A stretch of DNA of 36,557 bases from Pseudomonadota bacterium (GTDB lineage Bacteria > Desulfobacterota > Anaeroferrophillalia > Anaeroferrophillales > Anaeroferrophillaceae). The position numbers and the translations under genes were made by a program. Below the pieces are notes generated by a model. That model was not told the DNA's origin, made no database searches, and worked only from the letters and a program-made list of their open reading frames with translations. The DNA lies in contig JAYEKE010000128.1 of NCBI GenBank assembly GCA_034660915.1, positions 1-36,557 on the forward strand, read 5' to 3'. Within the stretch, counting starts at the first letter, position 1. Each line of letters opens with the position of its first letter. This document shows positions 1 to 7,823 of this stretch, one piece after another.

Positions 1-27
1 AATCTATAGACAAAGTCGAATATTTAC
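1..27 (+). mobile_element. Right end of a truncated MITE copy (IS66-like)
   Basis: The first 27 bases match the right end of the complete element at 2654-2805, including the terminal inverted repeat AGTCGAATATTTAC. The rest of this copy lies before the window. The element stops at base 27 and is followed by TTACAAAC, the expected 8-bp target duplication. The same eight bases precede the element end at 36493. Confidence 0.75.
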
Positions 28-192
28 TTACAAACTTTCACCCGTTGGGTGTTATTTCTCATTAACGTAACGCCTTTATTTTTCAAGGCTAAACGCTGAT
101 AGCTAACAGCTAATCGCTTAACTTAGGAATCATTAAACTAATGGCTTATGGCTAAAAGCTAATCGCTCAGTTCAGGAAGGAGATATCTGCTG
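28..192. other. Leader region with small repeats
   Basis: No gene is visible. After the putative duplication TTACAAAC (28-35) comes a small hairpin CACCC-GTT-GGGTG (39-51). Two copies of GCTAATCGCT follow (109-118 and 158-167) within related text. A good Shine-Dalgarno AAGGAG (177-182) serves the glycosyltransferase start at 193. No convincing promoter was found. Confidence 0.5.
128..170 (+). repeat. 43-bp repeat arm, inverted copy at 36426-36468
   Basis: The reverse complement of 36426-36468 matches this stretch at 37 of 43 positions by eye, starting with the shared 15-mer AATCATTAAACTAAT. It lies just before the glycosyltransferase. Its partner lies just after the aldehyde ferredoxin oxidoreductase gene at the other end of the window. 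Confidence 0.6.
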
Positions 193-1464
193 ATGGGCAA
201 AAGTGCTCTTAACGGTGAAACCCGAAAAACCATTATTGCCATTGCTCAGGCTGACATTCTGGTTGGAATCCCCAGCTATAACAATGAAAAAACCATCGGT
301 CATGTTACTGAAGCCATTAAACTGGGACTGGCAAAATATTATCCCGCTTCACGGGCGGTACTCTTTAATTCGGATGGCGGTTCTGATGATCGAACCAGAG
401 CGGTTTTTGAGCGTACTGCCAAAACTGATTCTTATGACACTTTTTTCATCATTAAGCCACAGTTCCCCCTGGAAAACTTAAGCAGCAAATATATCGGCAT
501 TCCCGGTAAAGGTTCTGCATTCAAGGCCATTTTTGAGGCGGCACACATGCTTGGAGTCAAAGCCTGCGCCGTCCTGGATTCAGATTTACGCAGCATTACC
601 CCTGAATGGATACAATTGCTGCTGGCTCCCGTGCTGGCTAAAGACTATGGCTACGTCTGCCCATTTTACCGCCGCTACAAGTATGACGGAACTATTACCA
701 ACAGTATCGCCTTTCCTTTTACCCGAGCCCTCTATGGTCGGCGGGTTCGCCAGCCTATTGGGGGGGATTTCGGCTTTTCCGGCAAGCTCCTGGAGCTTTA
801 CCTCAAACAGGATGTCTGGGATACCGATGTTACCCGTTTCGGCATCGACATCTGGATGACTACCACCGCCATTGTTAATGGTTTTAAGATCTGCCAGTCA
901 TTCATGGGGGCGAAAATCCATGATGTCAAGGATCCCGGATCGGATCTGGGACCCATGTTCATCCAGGTGGTCGGTACCATTTTTTCCCTGATGGGCACCT
1001 ATGAATCCCATTGGCAGAAAGTTGTCGGCAGCCGGCCTACGGCAATTTTGGGATTCCAAGCGGAAACCGCGCCCAAGCCGCTGAATGTTAACGTCTCCCG
1101 GATGATGACCAAATTTACTGACGGAATTTCAACTTATACGTCTGCATACCAGCAGATTCTTTCTGAACAAGTTTTTGCAAAGTTGATGGAAGTCACTGAA
1201 ATGGCCGGAAATAATATAGACTTTCCCAAAACACTATGGGTTAAAGTGATTTTTGATTACGCAGTATTTTACCAGACAGCTCAGGACCGCCAGCAGCTCC
1301 TGCAGTCTTTAATACCCCTCTATTATGGATTTATTTCATCATTTGTCCATGAAACTGAAAACCTGGATGACTACCAGGCTGAAGAAGTAATCGAAGAACT
1401 CTGCCAGATTTATGAAGACAGCAAACCATACCTGGTTGAACGATGGCAGCAAAATAAGCACTGA
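193..1464 (+). CDS. Family 2-like glycosyltransferase
   Basis: A 423-residue cytoplasmic protein predicted to transfer a sugar from a nucleotide-sugar donor; the acceptor is unknown. The N-terminal GT-A fold is recognisable from IPSYNNE (residues 26-32, nucleotide-binding strand and loop), NSDGGSDD (59-66) and the DxD-like VLDSDLRS (127-134), with QPIGGDFGFS (187-196) in the acceptor region. Overall it resembles the GT2/GT81 group that includes glucosyl-3-phosphoglycerate synthases, but the exact substrate cannot be read from sequence. No signal peptide or membrane segment is seen. The roughly 200-residue C-terminal half is helical and has no motif I recognise. The start is supported by AAGGAG ten bases upstream. 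A response regulator follows after 19 bases, probably in the same transcript. Confidence 0.8.
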   Translation: MGKSALNGETRKTIIAIAQADILVGIPSYNNEKTIGHVTEAIKLGLAKYYPASRAVLFNSDGGSDDRTRAVFERTAKTDSYDTFFIIKPQFPLENLSSKYIGIPGKGSAFKAIFEAAHMLGVKACAVLDSDLRSITPEWIQLLLAPVLAKDYGYVCPFYRRYKYDGTITNSIAFPFTRALYGRRVRQPIGGDFGFSGKLLELYLKQDVWDTDVTRFGIDIWMTTTAIVNGFKICQSFMGAKIHDVKDPGSDLGPMFIQVVGTIFSLMGTYESHWQKVVGSRPTAILGFQAETAPKPLNVNVSRMMTKFTDGISTYTSAYQQILSEQVFAKLMEVTEMAGNNIDFPKTLWVKVIFDYAVFYQTAQDRQQLLQSLIPLYYGFISSFVHETENLDDYQAEEVIEELCQIYEDSKPYLVERWQQNKH

Positions 1465-1483
1465 TACTAAGGGAGTCAGGAAA

Positions 1484-1852
1484 ATGGAAAGCAAGAAAAA
1501 GATTCTCTCAATTGACGACGAGGAAAATATCCGTTTACTGTTATCCTGTGAGCTCGAGGATGAAGGCTATGAGGTCATCGGTCTGGGGGACCCACAGCAG
1601 GCAATGAAGATGATCGAAGATGAGCAACCTGACATCATCATACTGGACATTAAAATGCCGCAGTTAAGCGGCATTGAGCTGTTAAAAATGATCCGGGACA
1701 AATACTATGACTTACCGGTTATCCTCTTATCGGCTTACAGTACTTTCAAACGGGATGTCGCAGCCATGGCCTCAGATTACTATGTGGTTAAATCTGCCGA
1801 CCTGAACGAGTTGAAAAAACTGATTAAAAAGATTTTAAAAACTCAGCTGTAA
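1484..1852 (+). CDS. Single-domain response regulator
   Basis: A 122-residue receiver domain with no output domain, so it probably acts by protein-protein contact, like CheY or Spo0F. The phosphorylation pocket is complete: D11/D12 for Mg2+, phospho-acceptor D55 in IIILD, S83 and K103. I chose the ATG at 1484 because the receiver fold begins right there (KKKILSIDDEE). A longer frame from 1412 would overlap the glycosyltransferase and add residues outside the fold. The putative ribosome site GGGAGTCAGG lies just upstream. No histidine kinase is present in the window. Its position 19 bases after the glycosyltransferase suggests co-expression and possibly post-translational control of that enzyme or of surface-polymer synthesis, which is inference. 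Confidence 0.88.
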   Translation: MESKKKILSIDDEENIRLLLSCELEDEGYEVIGLGDPQQAMKMIEDEQPDIIILDIKMPQLSGIELLKMIRDKYYDLPVILLSAYSTFKRDVAAMASDYYVVKSADLNELKKLIKKILKTQL

Positions 1853-1859
1853 AAACTTA

Positions 1860-2417
1860 CTATTTCTTCTCATCTTCACTGGCAGTGGTTTTTACGGCCG
1901 GTTTTTTTTCGGATGATTTCGGCGCTGCAGTTTTAGGTTTTTTCGCCCTTGAGGCGGCTGTTTTTGTAGTGGTCTTCCTGGTCGTCGTTTTCTTTTTTAC
2001 CGGTTTATCCGCGGTTGTATCAGTGGCAGTACTTTTTTCTGCCCTTTTGGCCGCCGGTTTTTCCACAGTTTCTTTCTTTTCAGAAGCCGAAAAGGTATCA
2101 GTATCGGCTTCATCTTCTACCGGCACCTCCTCTGCTTTTATCTCGTTAATTTCCTGAAGGAGCAACTCCTGCTCCTGATCAAGATCAGATAAGGTCAATA
2201 ACAGCTGGGATATCTCCTCCTTATCCCAAACATCATCTTCTTTCTGTAAAACCTTGAATATATAAAGGCGTTCCCCAAGATTTTTAAAATAATTTTTGCG
2301 TTGACGACGAATGGAAGATAATTTTACCTGCCGGGTAGCCACGCGACAAAGCTTTCCACTTTCATAGGTAATTTTTTTAAGCACAGATTGACCAGTCTTG
2401 ATTGCTGAATCACTCAT
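1860..2417 (-). CDS. Hypothetical protein with histone H1-like Lys/Thr/Ala tail
   Basis: A 185-residue protein of unknown function. Residues 1-95 are a mixed-charge, probably helical region with an acidic stretch rich in Leu, Glu and Gln. Residues from about 95 on are low-complexity, dominated by Lys, Thr, Ala and Pro with repeated KKxTTRKTTTK- and AAKRA-like units, as in histone H1-like or AlgP-like bacterial proteins. This suggests binding to nucleic acid or to an anionic polymer, but the N-terminal part matches nothing I recognise. No signal peptide or transmembrane segment is visible. It converges with the response regulator (7-base gap) and is probably monocistronic. AGGGA just upstream of the ATG is a plausible ribosome site. 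Confidence 0.7.
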   Translation of the reverse strand: MSDSAIKTGQSVLKKITYESGKLCRVATRQVKLSSIRRQRKNYFKNLGERLYIFKVLQKEDDVWDKEEISQLLLTLSDLDQEQELLLQEINEIKAEEVPVEDEADTDTFSASEKKETVEKPAAKRAEKSTATDTTADKPVKKKTTTRKTTTKTAASRAKKPKTAAPKSSEKKPAVKTTASEDEKK

Positions 2418-2653
2418 TTTTCCCTCCCCGGTTAAAAACTATTATGAAAAAGCTGTATAGTAATCCATTAAACCGCTCACCTACATAATTATTTCAGGTT
2501 TCTGCTATGGTTGAGCGTCAATTGCCTACATTTTTGCCGAAAACAGCAGTTTACTACAGACACCGGACAATAAAATCAAGCTAAATTAATAACTATTGCT
2601 TTGTCAAGGTTTTTCTGCCAGATAAGGCTCTATTACTAACTCAACTTTCTGAG

Positions 2654-2805
2654 GTAAACTTTCGACTACGTTTTCAGAAAAGATAAAAATACTCTCACAG
2701 AGGCACAAAGTCACAGAGAACCCCAGTCATTTGCCCTTTGTGACTCTGTGTCTCTGTGAGAAATAATAAAAATTTGTCAATCTATAGACAAAGTCGAATA
2801 TTTAC
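2654..2805 (+). mobile_element. Complete 152-bp MITE, IS66-like ends, 8-bp target duplication
   Basis: Both ends carry an imperfect terminal inverted repeat, GTAAACTTTCGACT on the left and AGTCGAATATTTAC on the right. The element is flanked on both sides by TTTCTGAG (2646-2653 and 2806-2813), a perfect 8-bp target duplication. Inside is a large hairpin with arms of about 25 bases (around 2693-2717 and 2736-2760) made of CACAGAG-like units. It encodes no protein, so it must be moved in trans. From family knowledge, IS66 elements begin with GTAA and duplicate 8 bp, so an IS66-type transposase is the best guess. Confidence 0.85.
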
Positions 2806-2880
2806 TTTCTGAGTTATTTAAGTAATTGAAATAAAAGTATATTTTTTGCTTTTTAACTATTATGTTTTTTGCTTTTCTCA

Positions 2881-2912
2881 GCGCCTTTGCGCCTTTGCGC
2901 CTTTGCGCGAGG
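2881..2912. repeat. Short tandem array, three GCGCCTTT units
   Basis: Three exact copies of GCGCCTTT (2881-2904) are followed by GCGCGAGG. Related CTTTGCG text appears inside the longer MITE copy at 8828-8848, so the array is probably debris of another dispersed repeat rather than a local slippage product. Confidence 0.6.
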
Positions 2913-3032
2913 TAAAAAGCATATGGAGTACAGAAACACAGGGAAATGTTCAACAATAAAATCAATAAGTTACAGATTTATACGATTTCCAAAACAACTC
3001 AAAAAGTTGAGTAATGATTGAAGGAGCAGGCG

Positions 3033-3794
3033 ATGTCAGAACTGATGATTGTTATCCCGGCCCGCTACCAGTCATCTCGTTTTCCCGGCAAACCACTGGC
3101 CAAATTACTGGACAAACCAATGATTCAGTGGGTTCTGGAACGGTGCCGGCAATCTAAGCTAGCCGACCAGGTTCTCGTTGCCACCGATGACCAGCGGATT
3201 TATCAGGCGGTTACCGCCATCGGTGGAAAAGCGGAAATAACCGGCATGGACCACCAGAGCGGCACGAACAGGATTGCCGAAATCGCCGCTCGGCATCCGG
3301 AAACAACCTGGTTTATCAATGTTCAAGGTGACGAGCCGGATATTTCCCCTTCATTGATCGATGGAATTGCTGCAGCTCTGCGAGAAAGTTCAGTTCCCGA
3401 TATTATTGTTACTGCTCGCAGTCCGATCCGTTCGGCTGCCAACTTCTCGTCACCGCATGTTGTTAAGATTATCACTGATCTTCATGGTCAGGCACTTTAT
3501 TTCTCCCGGTCCCCCATTCCCCATAACCGCTCTATTCCCGTTGATGAGCAGACATTTCCCAACCCCACCTGCTGGCAGCATATCGGCATTTACGGTTTTC
3601 ATCGCTCTTTCCTTCAACGACTCCCAAAACTACAGCCGGGAAAACTGGAAAAGATTGAATGGCTGGAACAATTACGCTGGCTGGAGAACGGCTACACCAT
3701 TACCGTCATTGACAGCGACCACCATGGTCATGGAATTGATACCCCGGAAGACCTTGAAATGCTGGCTAAATGCTGGAAGCAAAAAAATAGCTGA
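3033..3794 (+). CDS. kdsB: 3-deoxy-manno-octulosonate cytidylyltransferase (CMP-KDO synthetase)
   Basis: A 253-residue cytoplasmic enzyme that activates KDO with CTP to give CMP-KDO, the donor for the inner core of lipopolysaccharide. The nucleotide-binding signature IPARYQSSRFPGKPLA begins at residue 8. NVQGDEPDI, the metal and substrate loop, follows near residue 94, and the family C-terminal HGIDTPEDLE is present. The length is normal for the family. I chose the ATG at 3033 because AAGGAG (3021-3026) sits six bases upstream; a TTG at 3018 is in frame but would place this site inside the gene. The stop codon lies inside the stem of the downstream terminator. Its presence indicates an LPS-bearing outer membrane. 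Confidence 0.96.
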   Translation: MSELMIVIPARYQSSRFPGKPLAKLLDKPMIQWVLERCRQSKLADQVLVATDDQRIYQAVTAIGGKAEITGMDHQSGTNRIAEIAARHPETTWFINVQGDEPDISPSLIDGIAAALRESSVPDIIVTARSPIRSAANFSSPHVVKIITDLHGQALYFSRSPIPHNRSIPVDEQTFPNPTCWQHIGIYGFHRSFLQRLPKLQPGKLEKIEWLEQLRWLENGYTITVIDSDHHGHGIDTPEDLEMLAKCWKQKNS

Positions 3795-3820
3795 AATCTC
3801 ATAAGATTTCAGCTATTTAT
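3781..3820. terminator. Bidirectional terminator between kdsB and tRNA-Leu
   Basis: A perfect 15-bp stem, AAATAGCTGAAATCT (3785-3799) with AGATTTCAGCTATTT (3804-3818), closes a CATA loop. On the minus strand it is followed by a run of T (complement of 3781-3787), so it ends the tRNA-Leu transcript. On the plus strand the T tract is weaker. The kdsB stop codon (3792-3794) lies within the left arm. Confidence 0.85.
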
Positions 3821-3827
3821 CATTGAA

Positions 3828-3914
3828 TGGTGCCGAAGGCGAGACTCGAACTCGCACAAGCATACGCTCACTAGACCCTGAACCTAGCGCGTCTACCAAT
3901 TCCGCCACTTCGGC
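3828..3914 (-). tRNA. tRNA-Leu (anticodon CAG)
   Basis: The minus strand folds as a class II tRNA of 87 bases with an encoded CCA. The acceptor is GCCGAAG paired with CTTCGGC, and the anticodon stem CTAGG/TCTAG closes the loop TTCAGGG, giving anticodon CAG. A long variable arm and a TTCGAGT T-loop are present. The long variable arm and A73 fit leucine identity. It is transcribed divergently from cysS and ends at the hairpin at 3785-3818. Confidence 0.96.
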
Positions 3915-3975
3915 AACTTAAAAAACCAGCATTTAAAGAACAAAAAACACCGCCGACAATCACCGGCGAGAAGTG

Positions 3976-4009
3976 TTGACTTAATAAATCAAAAAAATTA
4001 TAATGTCAA
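3976..4009. promoter_or_regulatory. Overlapping divergent sigma70 promoters for cysS and tRNA-Leu
   Basis: On the plus strand TTGACT (3976-3981), 17 bases, then TATAAT (3999-4004) forms a near-consensus promoter for cysS. On the minus strand TTGACA (complement of 4004-4009), 17 bases, then TATTAA (complement of 3981-3986) forms a promoter for tRNA-Leu. The two occupy the same 34 bases in opposite directions, so only one polymerase can bind at a time. Confidence 0.7.
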
Positions 4010-4065
4010 GCCAGGATTAACAGGAAAATTCAAAAATAATCACCCTTCAGTTACAGGAGTTTTTC

Positions 4066-5526
4066 TTGCAGATTTACAACACTTTAAGCGGCAAAAAAGA
4101 AGAATTCATCCCTCTTCATGATCAGAAAGTAGGCATGTATGCCTGTGGAGTAACAGTATACGACCTCTGCCACATGGGGCATGCCCGCTCCCTGATTGTT
4201 TTCGATGTCATCTACCGCTACATGAGCTACAAAGGTTACGATGTTACCTATGTCCGCAACTTTACCGATGTGGATGACAAAATAATCAAACGGGCCCAGG
4301 AACAGCAGATCTCCTGGAAAGAACTGGCCGATACGTTTATTCGCGAGTTCTATGTGGACATGGATCGCCTGCAGCTTAAACGTCCGACCGTGGAGCCCCG
4401 GGCAACCGATTATATTAAGCAAATTATCGAGCTGGTAAAAAAACTGGAAGTAAACGGTCTAGCCTACGCCGTTGACGGGGATGTTTTTTACCGGGTCAAA
4501 GAATTTTCCTCCTACGGCAAGTTGTCCGGTAAGAAAATTGACGACCTGCTCTCCGGAGCCCGGATTGAAGTCGATGACCGCAAGGAATCCCCCCTTGACT
4601 TCGCCCTTTGGAAAAAAAGCAAACCCGGCGAACCTTCCTGGGACAGCCCCTGGGGTCAAGGCCGTCCGGGATGGCATATCGAGTGTTCGGCCATGAGCCA
4701 GAAGATTCTGGGCGAAACCTTTGATATTCACGGAGGAGGAAAAGATCTGGTTTTTCCCCACCATGAAAACGAGATCGCCCAGTCCGAGGGAGCTACTGGC
4801 AAACCTTTCGTCCGCTACTGGATGCACAACGGTTTTGTCAACATCAACAAAGAAAAAATGTCAAAATCGCTGGGTAATTTTTTCACCATTCGGGATATAC
4901 TGCAAAAATATCATCCGGAAACCCTGCGTCTGTTCATCCTTTCCAGTCACTATCGCTCACCCATTGATTTTTCCTGGGATACCATGGATGCTGCCGGAGC
5001 CGGTTTAACCCGCCTGTATCAGGCCGCAGAGCGACTGCAGGTCGCGGTCAAATCCACGCCAACGTTACCATCAGAATCTGCACAATCTTCCATACCGCCG
5101 TTGAGTAAAGAATTGGAAGCGGTAAAAAAATCTTTCATCAAAGCCATGGATGATGATTTCAACAGCGCTTTAGCCGTTGGCCAGCTTTTCGAAGCGGCTA
5201 AATTCATCAATCGCTACCTTGACATCCATCCCCTCCAATCATTAAGCCACAATGATCTTGAGGCGGCATTCCTGCTGTTCAAAGAACTGGCTGATATTTT
5301 GGGAATTCTAGAAGCTGAGCCAACTGAATTTCTCAAAAACCTGGGGGGGGAAGAAGGATTGCCGATCACGGAAAAAGAAATTCAGGAATTGATTGCCCGG
5401 CGCAATCAGGCCCGCAAGGAAAAACAATGGACGACTGCCGATGAAATACGTGACCGACTGACGGAATTGGGCATAATCCTGAAAGACTCCCCGAATGGCA
5501 CTCAATGGCAGAAAAAAAGACAATAA
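4066..5526 (+). CDS. cysS: Cysteinyl-tRNA synthetase
   Basis: A 486-residue class I synthetase that charges tRNA-Cys. The first Zn ligand is C27 in ACG, the HIGH box is HMGH at 36-39, and the KMSKS loop is at 264-268 in the context EKMSKSLGN. The segment [10 protein letters not shown] and the FPHHENE motif supply the other Zn ligands and active-site histidines. The C-terminal third is the helical anticodon-recognition domain (DALR family). The gene starts with TTG: AGGAG (4055-4059) is six bases upstream, and [14 protein letters not shown] is exactly where the family begins, with no ATG nearby. It is transcribed from the promoter at 3976-4004 and is followed by tRNA-Val in the same direction. 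Confidence 0.97.
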   Translation: MQIYNTLSGKKEEFIPLHDQKVGMYACGVTVYDLCHMGHARSLIVFDVIYRYMSYKGYDVTYVRNFTDVDDKIIKRAQEQQISWKELADTFIREFYVDMDRLQLKRPTVEPRATDYIKQIIELVKKLEVNGLAYAVDGDVFYRVKEFSSYGKLSGKKIDDLLSGARIEVDDRKESPLDFALWKKSKPGEPSWDSPWGQGRPGWHIECSAMSQKILGETFDIHGGGKDLVFPHHENEIAQSEGATGKPFVRYWMHNGFVNINKEKMSKSLGNFFTIRDILQKYHPETLRLFILSSHYRSPIDFSWDTMDAAGAGLTRLYQAAERLQVAVKSTPTLPSESAQSSIPPLSKELEAVKKSFIKAMDDDFNSALAVGQLFEAAKFINRYLDIHPLQSLSHNDLEAAFLLFKELADILGILEAEPTEFLKNLGGEEGLPITEKEIQELIARRNQARKEKQWTTADEIRDRLTELGIILKDSPNGTQWQKKRQ

Positions 5527-5541
5527 TTTTAAGAAAAAGCC

Positions 5542-5571
5542 TTGACAAGACAACAATAAATCGTTTAAAAA
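5542..5571 (+). promoter_or_regulatory. Probable promoter of tRNA-Val
   Basis: A perfect -35 TTGACA (5542-5547) is followed after 18 bases by TAAAAA (5566-5571), a 4/6 match to the -10 box. Initiation near 5578 would leave a leader of about 30 bases before the tRNA. It lies right after the cysS stop codon. Confidence 0.5.
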
Positions 5572-5607
5572 CAAGGCCCTGAAAAGAAAGGTGTTTTCTA
5601 TAGAGAC

Positions 5608-5682
5608 AGGCGCATAGCTCAGGGGGAGAGCGCTACCTTGACACGGTAGAGGTCGGCGGTTCAAAACCGCCTGCGCCTACCA
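5608..5682 (+). tRNA. tRNA-Val (anticodon GAC)
   Basis: A 75-base tRNA with encoded CCA. The acceptor AGGCGCA pairs with TGCGCCT, the D arm is GCTC/GAGC, and the anticodon stem CTACC/GGTAG closes loop TTGACAC, giving anticodon GAC. The T arm is GGCGG-TTCAAAA-CCGCC. It sits between cysS and thrS and has its own likely promoter at 5542. Confidence 0.96.
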
Positions 5683-5728
5683 CTTTGATAATAAACGATT
5701 CCTCATTTATCCATGGCAGAATGAATTC

Positions 5729-5753
5729 GGCCTGGCACTCTGGTGTCAGGGCC
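5729..5753 (+). promoter_or_regulatory. Hairpin in the tRNA-Val to thrS spacer
   Basis: GGCC-TGGCAC pairs with GTGTCA-GGGCC around a short loop, with one bulge and one G-U pair. It lies just before the terminator at 5758. It may be a 3' processing or pausing element of the tRNA transcript, or part of a thrS leader; the sequence alone cannot separate these. Confidence 0.45.
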
Positions 5754-5757
5754 ATCC

Positions 5758-5800
5758 AAGGCATCGGATCCTGAGAATTATCGATGCCTTTTGTTTTTTT
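5758..5800 (+). terminator. Rho-independent terminator upstream of thrS
   Basis: AAGGCATCG (5758-5766) pairs with CGATGCCTT (5782-5790) and is followed by a T-rich tract, TTTTGTTTTTTT. It ends the tRNA-Val transcript. It lies only 21 bases before the thrS start, so thrS must have a promoter inside this region or depend on read-through. Confidence 0.8.
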
Positions 5801-5821
5801 ATTTACGGTAGATTTTTTATT

Positions 5822-7747
5822 ATGAGCATATATATGGCCCCGGAGTTCAACCTTGAAATACCCCAGAATGGTGAAAAAACCATTGGGGAACTTCTTATTG
5901 AACATAAAAAGGAGCTAAAATCACGGATTGTTGCGGCAAAGATTGACGGTATTTCCAGAGATTTGTCAACTGTCCCTCAACCTGGCACCAACATAGAGCT
6001 TATTGATATTGATTCAGCGGAAGGGCTTGACATTCTACGTCACAGTGCCGCCCACGTGATGGCTGAAGCGGTAAAAGAACTTTTCCCCGAAGTCAAAGTG
6101 ACCATTGGACCCGCAATAGAGAATGGCTTCTACTATGATTTTGACCGGGATCAGCCATTTACCCCTGAAGATCTGAAAAAAATCGAAAAAAAGATGAAGG
6201 AACTGATCAAAAAAAATCAGACCTTCAGTCGCCGGGAAGTCAGCAAAGAAGAGGCCCTGAAACAATTTGCCGATTTAGGTGAAAGTTATAAAACCGAGCT
6301 GATTAGTGAATTACCCGAGGGAGAAATCATTTCCCTTTACCAGGTGGGAAATTTTGTTGATCTCTGCCGGGGACCGCATATTCCAAAAACCGGGTTGCTC
6401 AAAGGTGGGGCTAAACTTCTCAGCGTTGCCGGAGCCTACTGGCACGGTGATGAAGACAATAAGATGCTTCAGCGTATCTACGGGACAGCCTTTCCCTCCA
6501 AGGAAGAGTTGCAGAATCATCTCAAGATGCTGGAGGAAGCCAAGCGTCGTGACCACCGAAAGCTTGGTAAGGAACTAGATCTTTTCAGTATTTCTGATGA
6601 GGCTGGGGCCGGTTTTGTTATCTGGCACCCAAAAGGTGCACTGCTGCGCACCATCCTGGAAGATTTCGAAAAACGGGAGCATCTCAAGCGGGGATACCAG
6701 ATTGTCATTGGACCCCAATTACTGAAACAAGAGCTCTGGCAGAAGTCCGGACATTATGATCATTACCGGGAAAACATGTATTTCACCCGGATTGAAAACC
6801 AGGTATACGGCATCAAGCCCATGAACTGCCTGGCTCACATGCTGATTTACAAGGCGAAAGTTCGCAGTTATCGTGATCTTCCCCAACGTTACTTCGAACT
6901 GGGCACGGTGTACCGCCACGAAAAATCCGGGGTATTGCATGGCCTGCTGCGGGTCAGGGGGTTTACCCAGGATGATGCTCACATCATCTGCACCCCTGAA
7001 CAGCTCCAGGATGAAATTACCGGGATCATTGCTTTTGTCGCCGATATCATGAAAATTTTCGGTTTCTCTTTTGAATTGGAGTTGAGTACCCGTCCCCAAG
7101 ATTCAATCGGCACTGATGAGGACTGGGAACGGGCAACTGATGCACTGACCCGGGCCCTGAAAAATAATGCGCTTGACTATAAGGTCAATGCCGGAGACGG
7201 AGCCTTTTACGGACCGAAGATTGATGTCATTTTAAAAGACGCTTTAAACCGCCAATGGCAATGCGCCACTATCCAATGCGATTTCACTCTGCCTGAGCGC
7301 TTTGACCTGAACTATATTGGCACTGATGGTGAAAAACACCGGCCCATCATGCTGCACCGGGTCATTCTGGGATCTATTGAACGTTTTATCGGCATCCTGA
7401 TCGAACACTACGCCGGCGCTTTTCCCACCTGGCTGGCCCCGGTTCAGGTTAAAGTTATGACCGTAACCGACGATCAGCTGGAATATGCCAAAACAGTGGC
7501 GCAGGCGCTACAGCAAAGTGAAATCCGGGTGGAAACCGATTTTCGCAATGAAAAACTGGGGTATAAAATCAGAGAAGCACAGACGGAAAAGACTCCTTAC
7601 ATGCTTATTATTGGCAATGAGGAAGTAAAATCCATGACAGTCACCCCGAGAAAGCGGGAAAAGGGTGAAAACCTTGACCCCATGGCGGTTGAAAAATTTA
7701 TCACCCATATAAATCAGGAATGTCATCAACAAATGAAGGTCGCGTGA
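5822..7747 (+). CDS. thrS: Threonyl-tRNA synthetase
   Basis: A 641-residue class II synthetase that charges tRNA-Thr and clears Ser-tRNA-Thr by editing. In order: TGS domain (about 1-65), the N2 editing domain with [11 protein letters not shown] (HxxxH) and later [11 protein letters not shown], the catalytic core, and the C-terminal anticodon domain (about 545-641). The zinc ligands C336, H387 and H512 are all present. Motif 2 lies in [18 protein letters not shown] and motif 3 in [15 protein letters not shown]. The length is standard. No strong ribosome site precedes the ATG at 5822; a second in-frame ATG at 5834 is an alternative start. It heads the translation cluster thrS-infC-rpmI-rplT-pheS-pheT-ihfA, an order shared with gammaproteobacteria. 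Confidence 0.97.
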   Translation: MSIYMAPEFNLEIPQNGEKTIGELLIEHKKELKSRIVAAKIDGISRDLSTVPQPGTNIELIDIDSAEGLDILRHSAAHVMAEAVKELFPEVKVTIGPAIENGFYYDFDRDQPFTPEDLKKIEKKMKELIKKNQTFSRREVSKEEALKQFADLGESYKTELISELPEGEIISLYQVGNFVDLCRGPHIPKTGLLKGGAKLLSVAGAYWHGDEDNKMLQRIYGTAFPSKEELQNHLKMLEEAKRRDHRKLGKELDLFSISDEAGAGFVIWHPKGALLRTILEDFEKREHLKRGYQIVIGPQLLKQELWQKSGHYDHYRENMYFTRIENQVYGIKPMNCLAHMLIYKAKVRSYRDLPQRYFELGTVYRHEKSGVLHGLLRVRGFTQDDAHIICTPEQLQDEITGIIAFVADIMKIFGFSFELELSTRPQDSIGTDEDWERATDALTRALKNNALDYKVNAGDGAFYGPKIDVILKDALNRQWQCATIQCDFTLPERFDLNYIGTDGEKHRPIMLHRVILGSIERFIGILIEHYAGAFPTWLAPVQVKVMTVTDDQLEYAKTVAQALQQSEIRVETDFRNEKLGYKIREAQTEKTPYMLIIGNEEVKSMTVTPRKREKGENLDPMAVEKFITHINQECHQQMKVA

Positions 7748-7823
7748 AAAACCCGGTAACCGGCTGTACTGTAAGTCATCTACCATAAACGAGACCTGAA
7801 ACAGCTAGCAGGAGGTAATTCCC

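Larger units (their letters stand above)
2418..3032. other. Gene-free stretch made largely of repeats
   Basis: About 600 bases without a credible gene. The 2418-2645 part should hold the promoter of the minus-strand Lys-rich gene, but no clear boxes were found. A complete MITE with its duplications follows (2646-2813), then AT-rich DNA, a short GCGCCTTT tandem array (2881-2904) and a 6-bp-arm hairpin ACTCAA/TTGAGT (2997-3012) before kdsB. The open frame on the minus strand across 2777-2965 is composed of repeat DNA and was not called. Confidence 0.6.

Noticed and set aside
2777-2965. 62-codon minus-strand frame next to the short MITE
   Set aside because: It is made of the MITE end and the GCGCCTTT array; the translated AQRRKGAKALRKAK text is a product of the repeat.
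5690-5821. T-box riboswitch before thrS
   Set aside because: No T-box consensus (TGGNACCGCG-like) or specifier stem was found, and a terminator for tRNA-Val explains the main hairpin.
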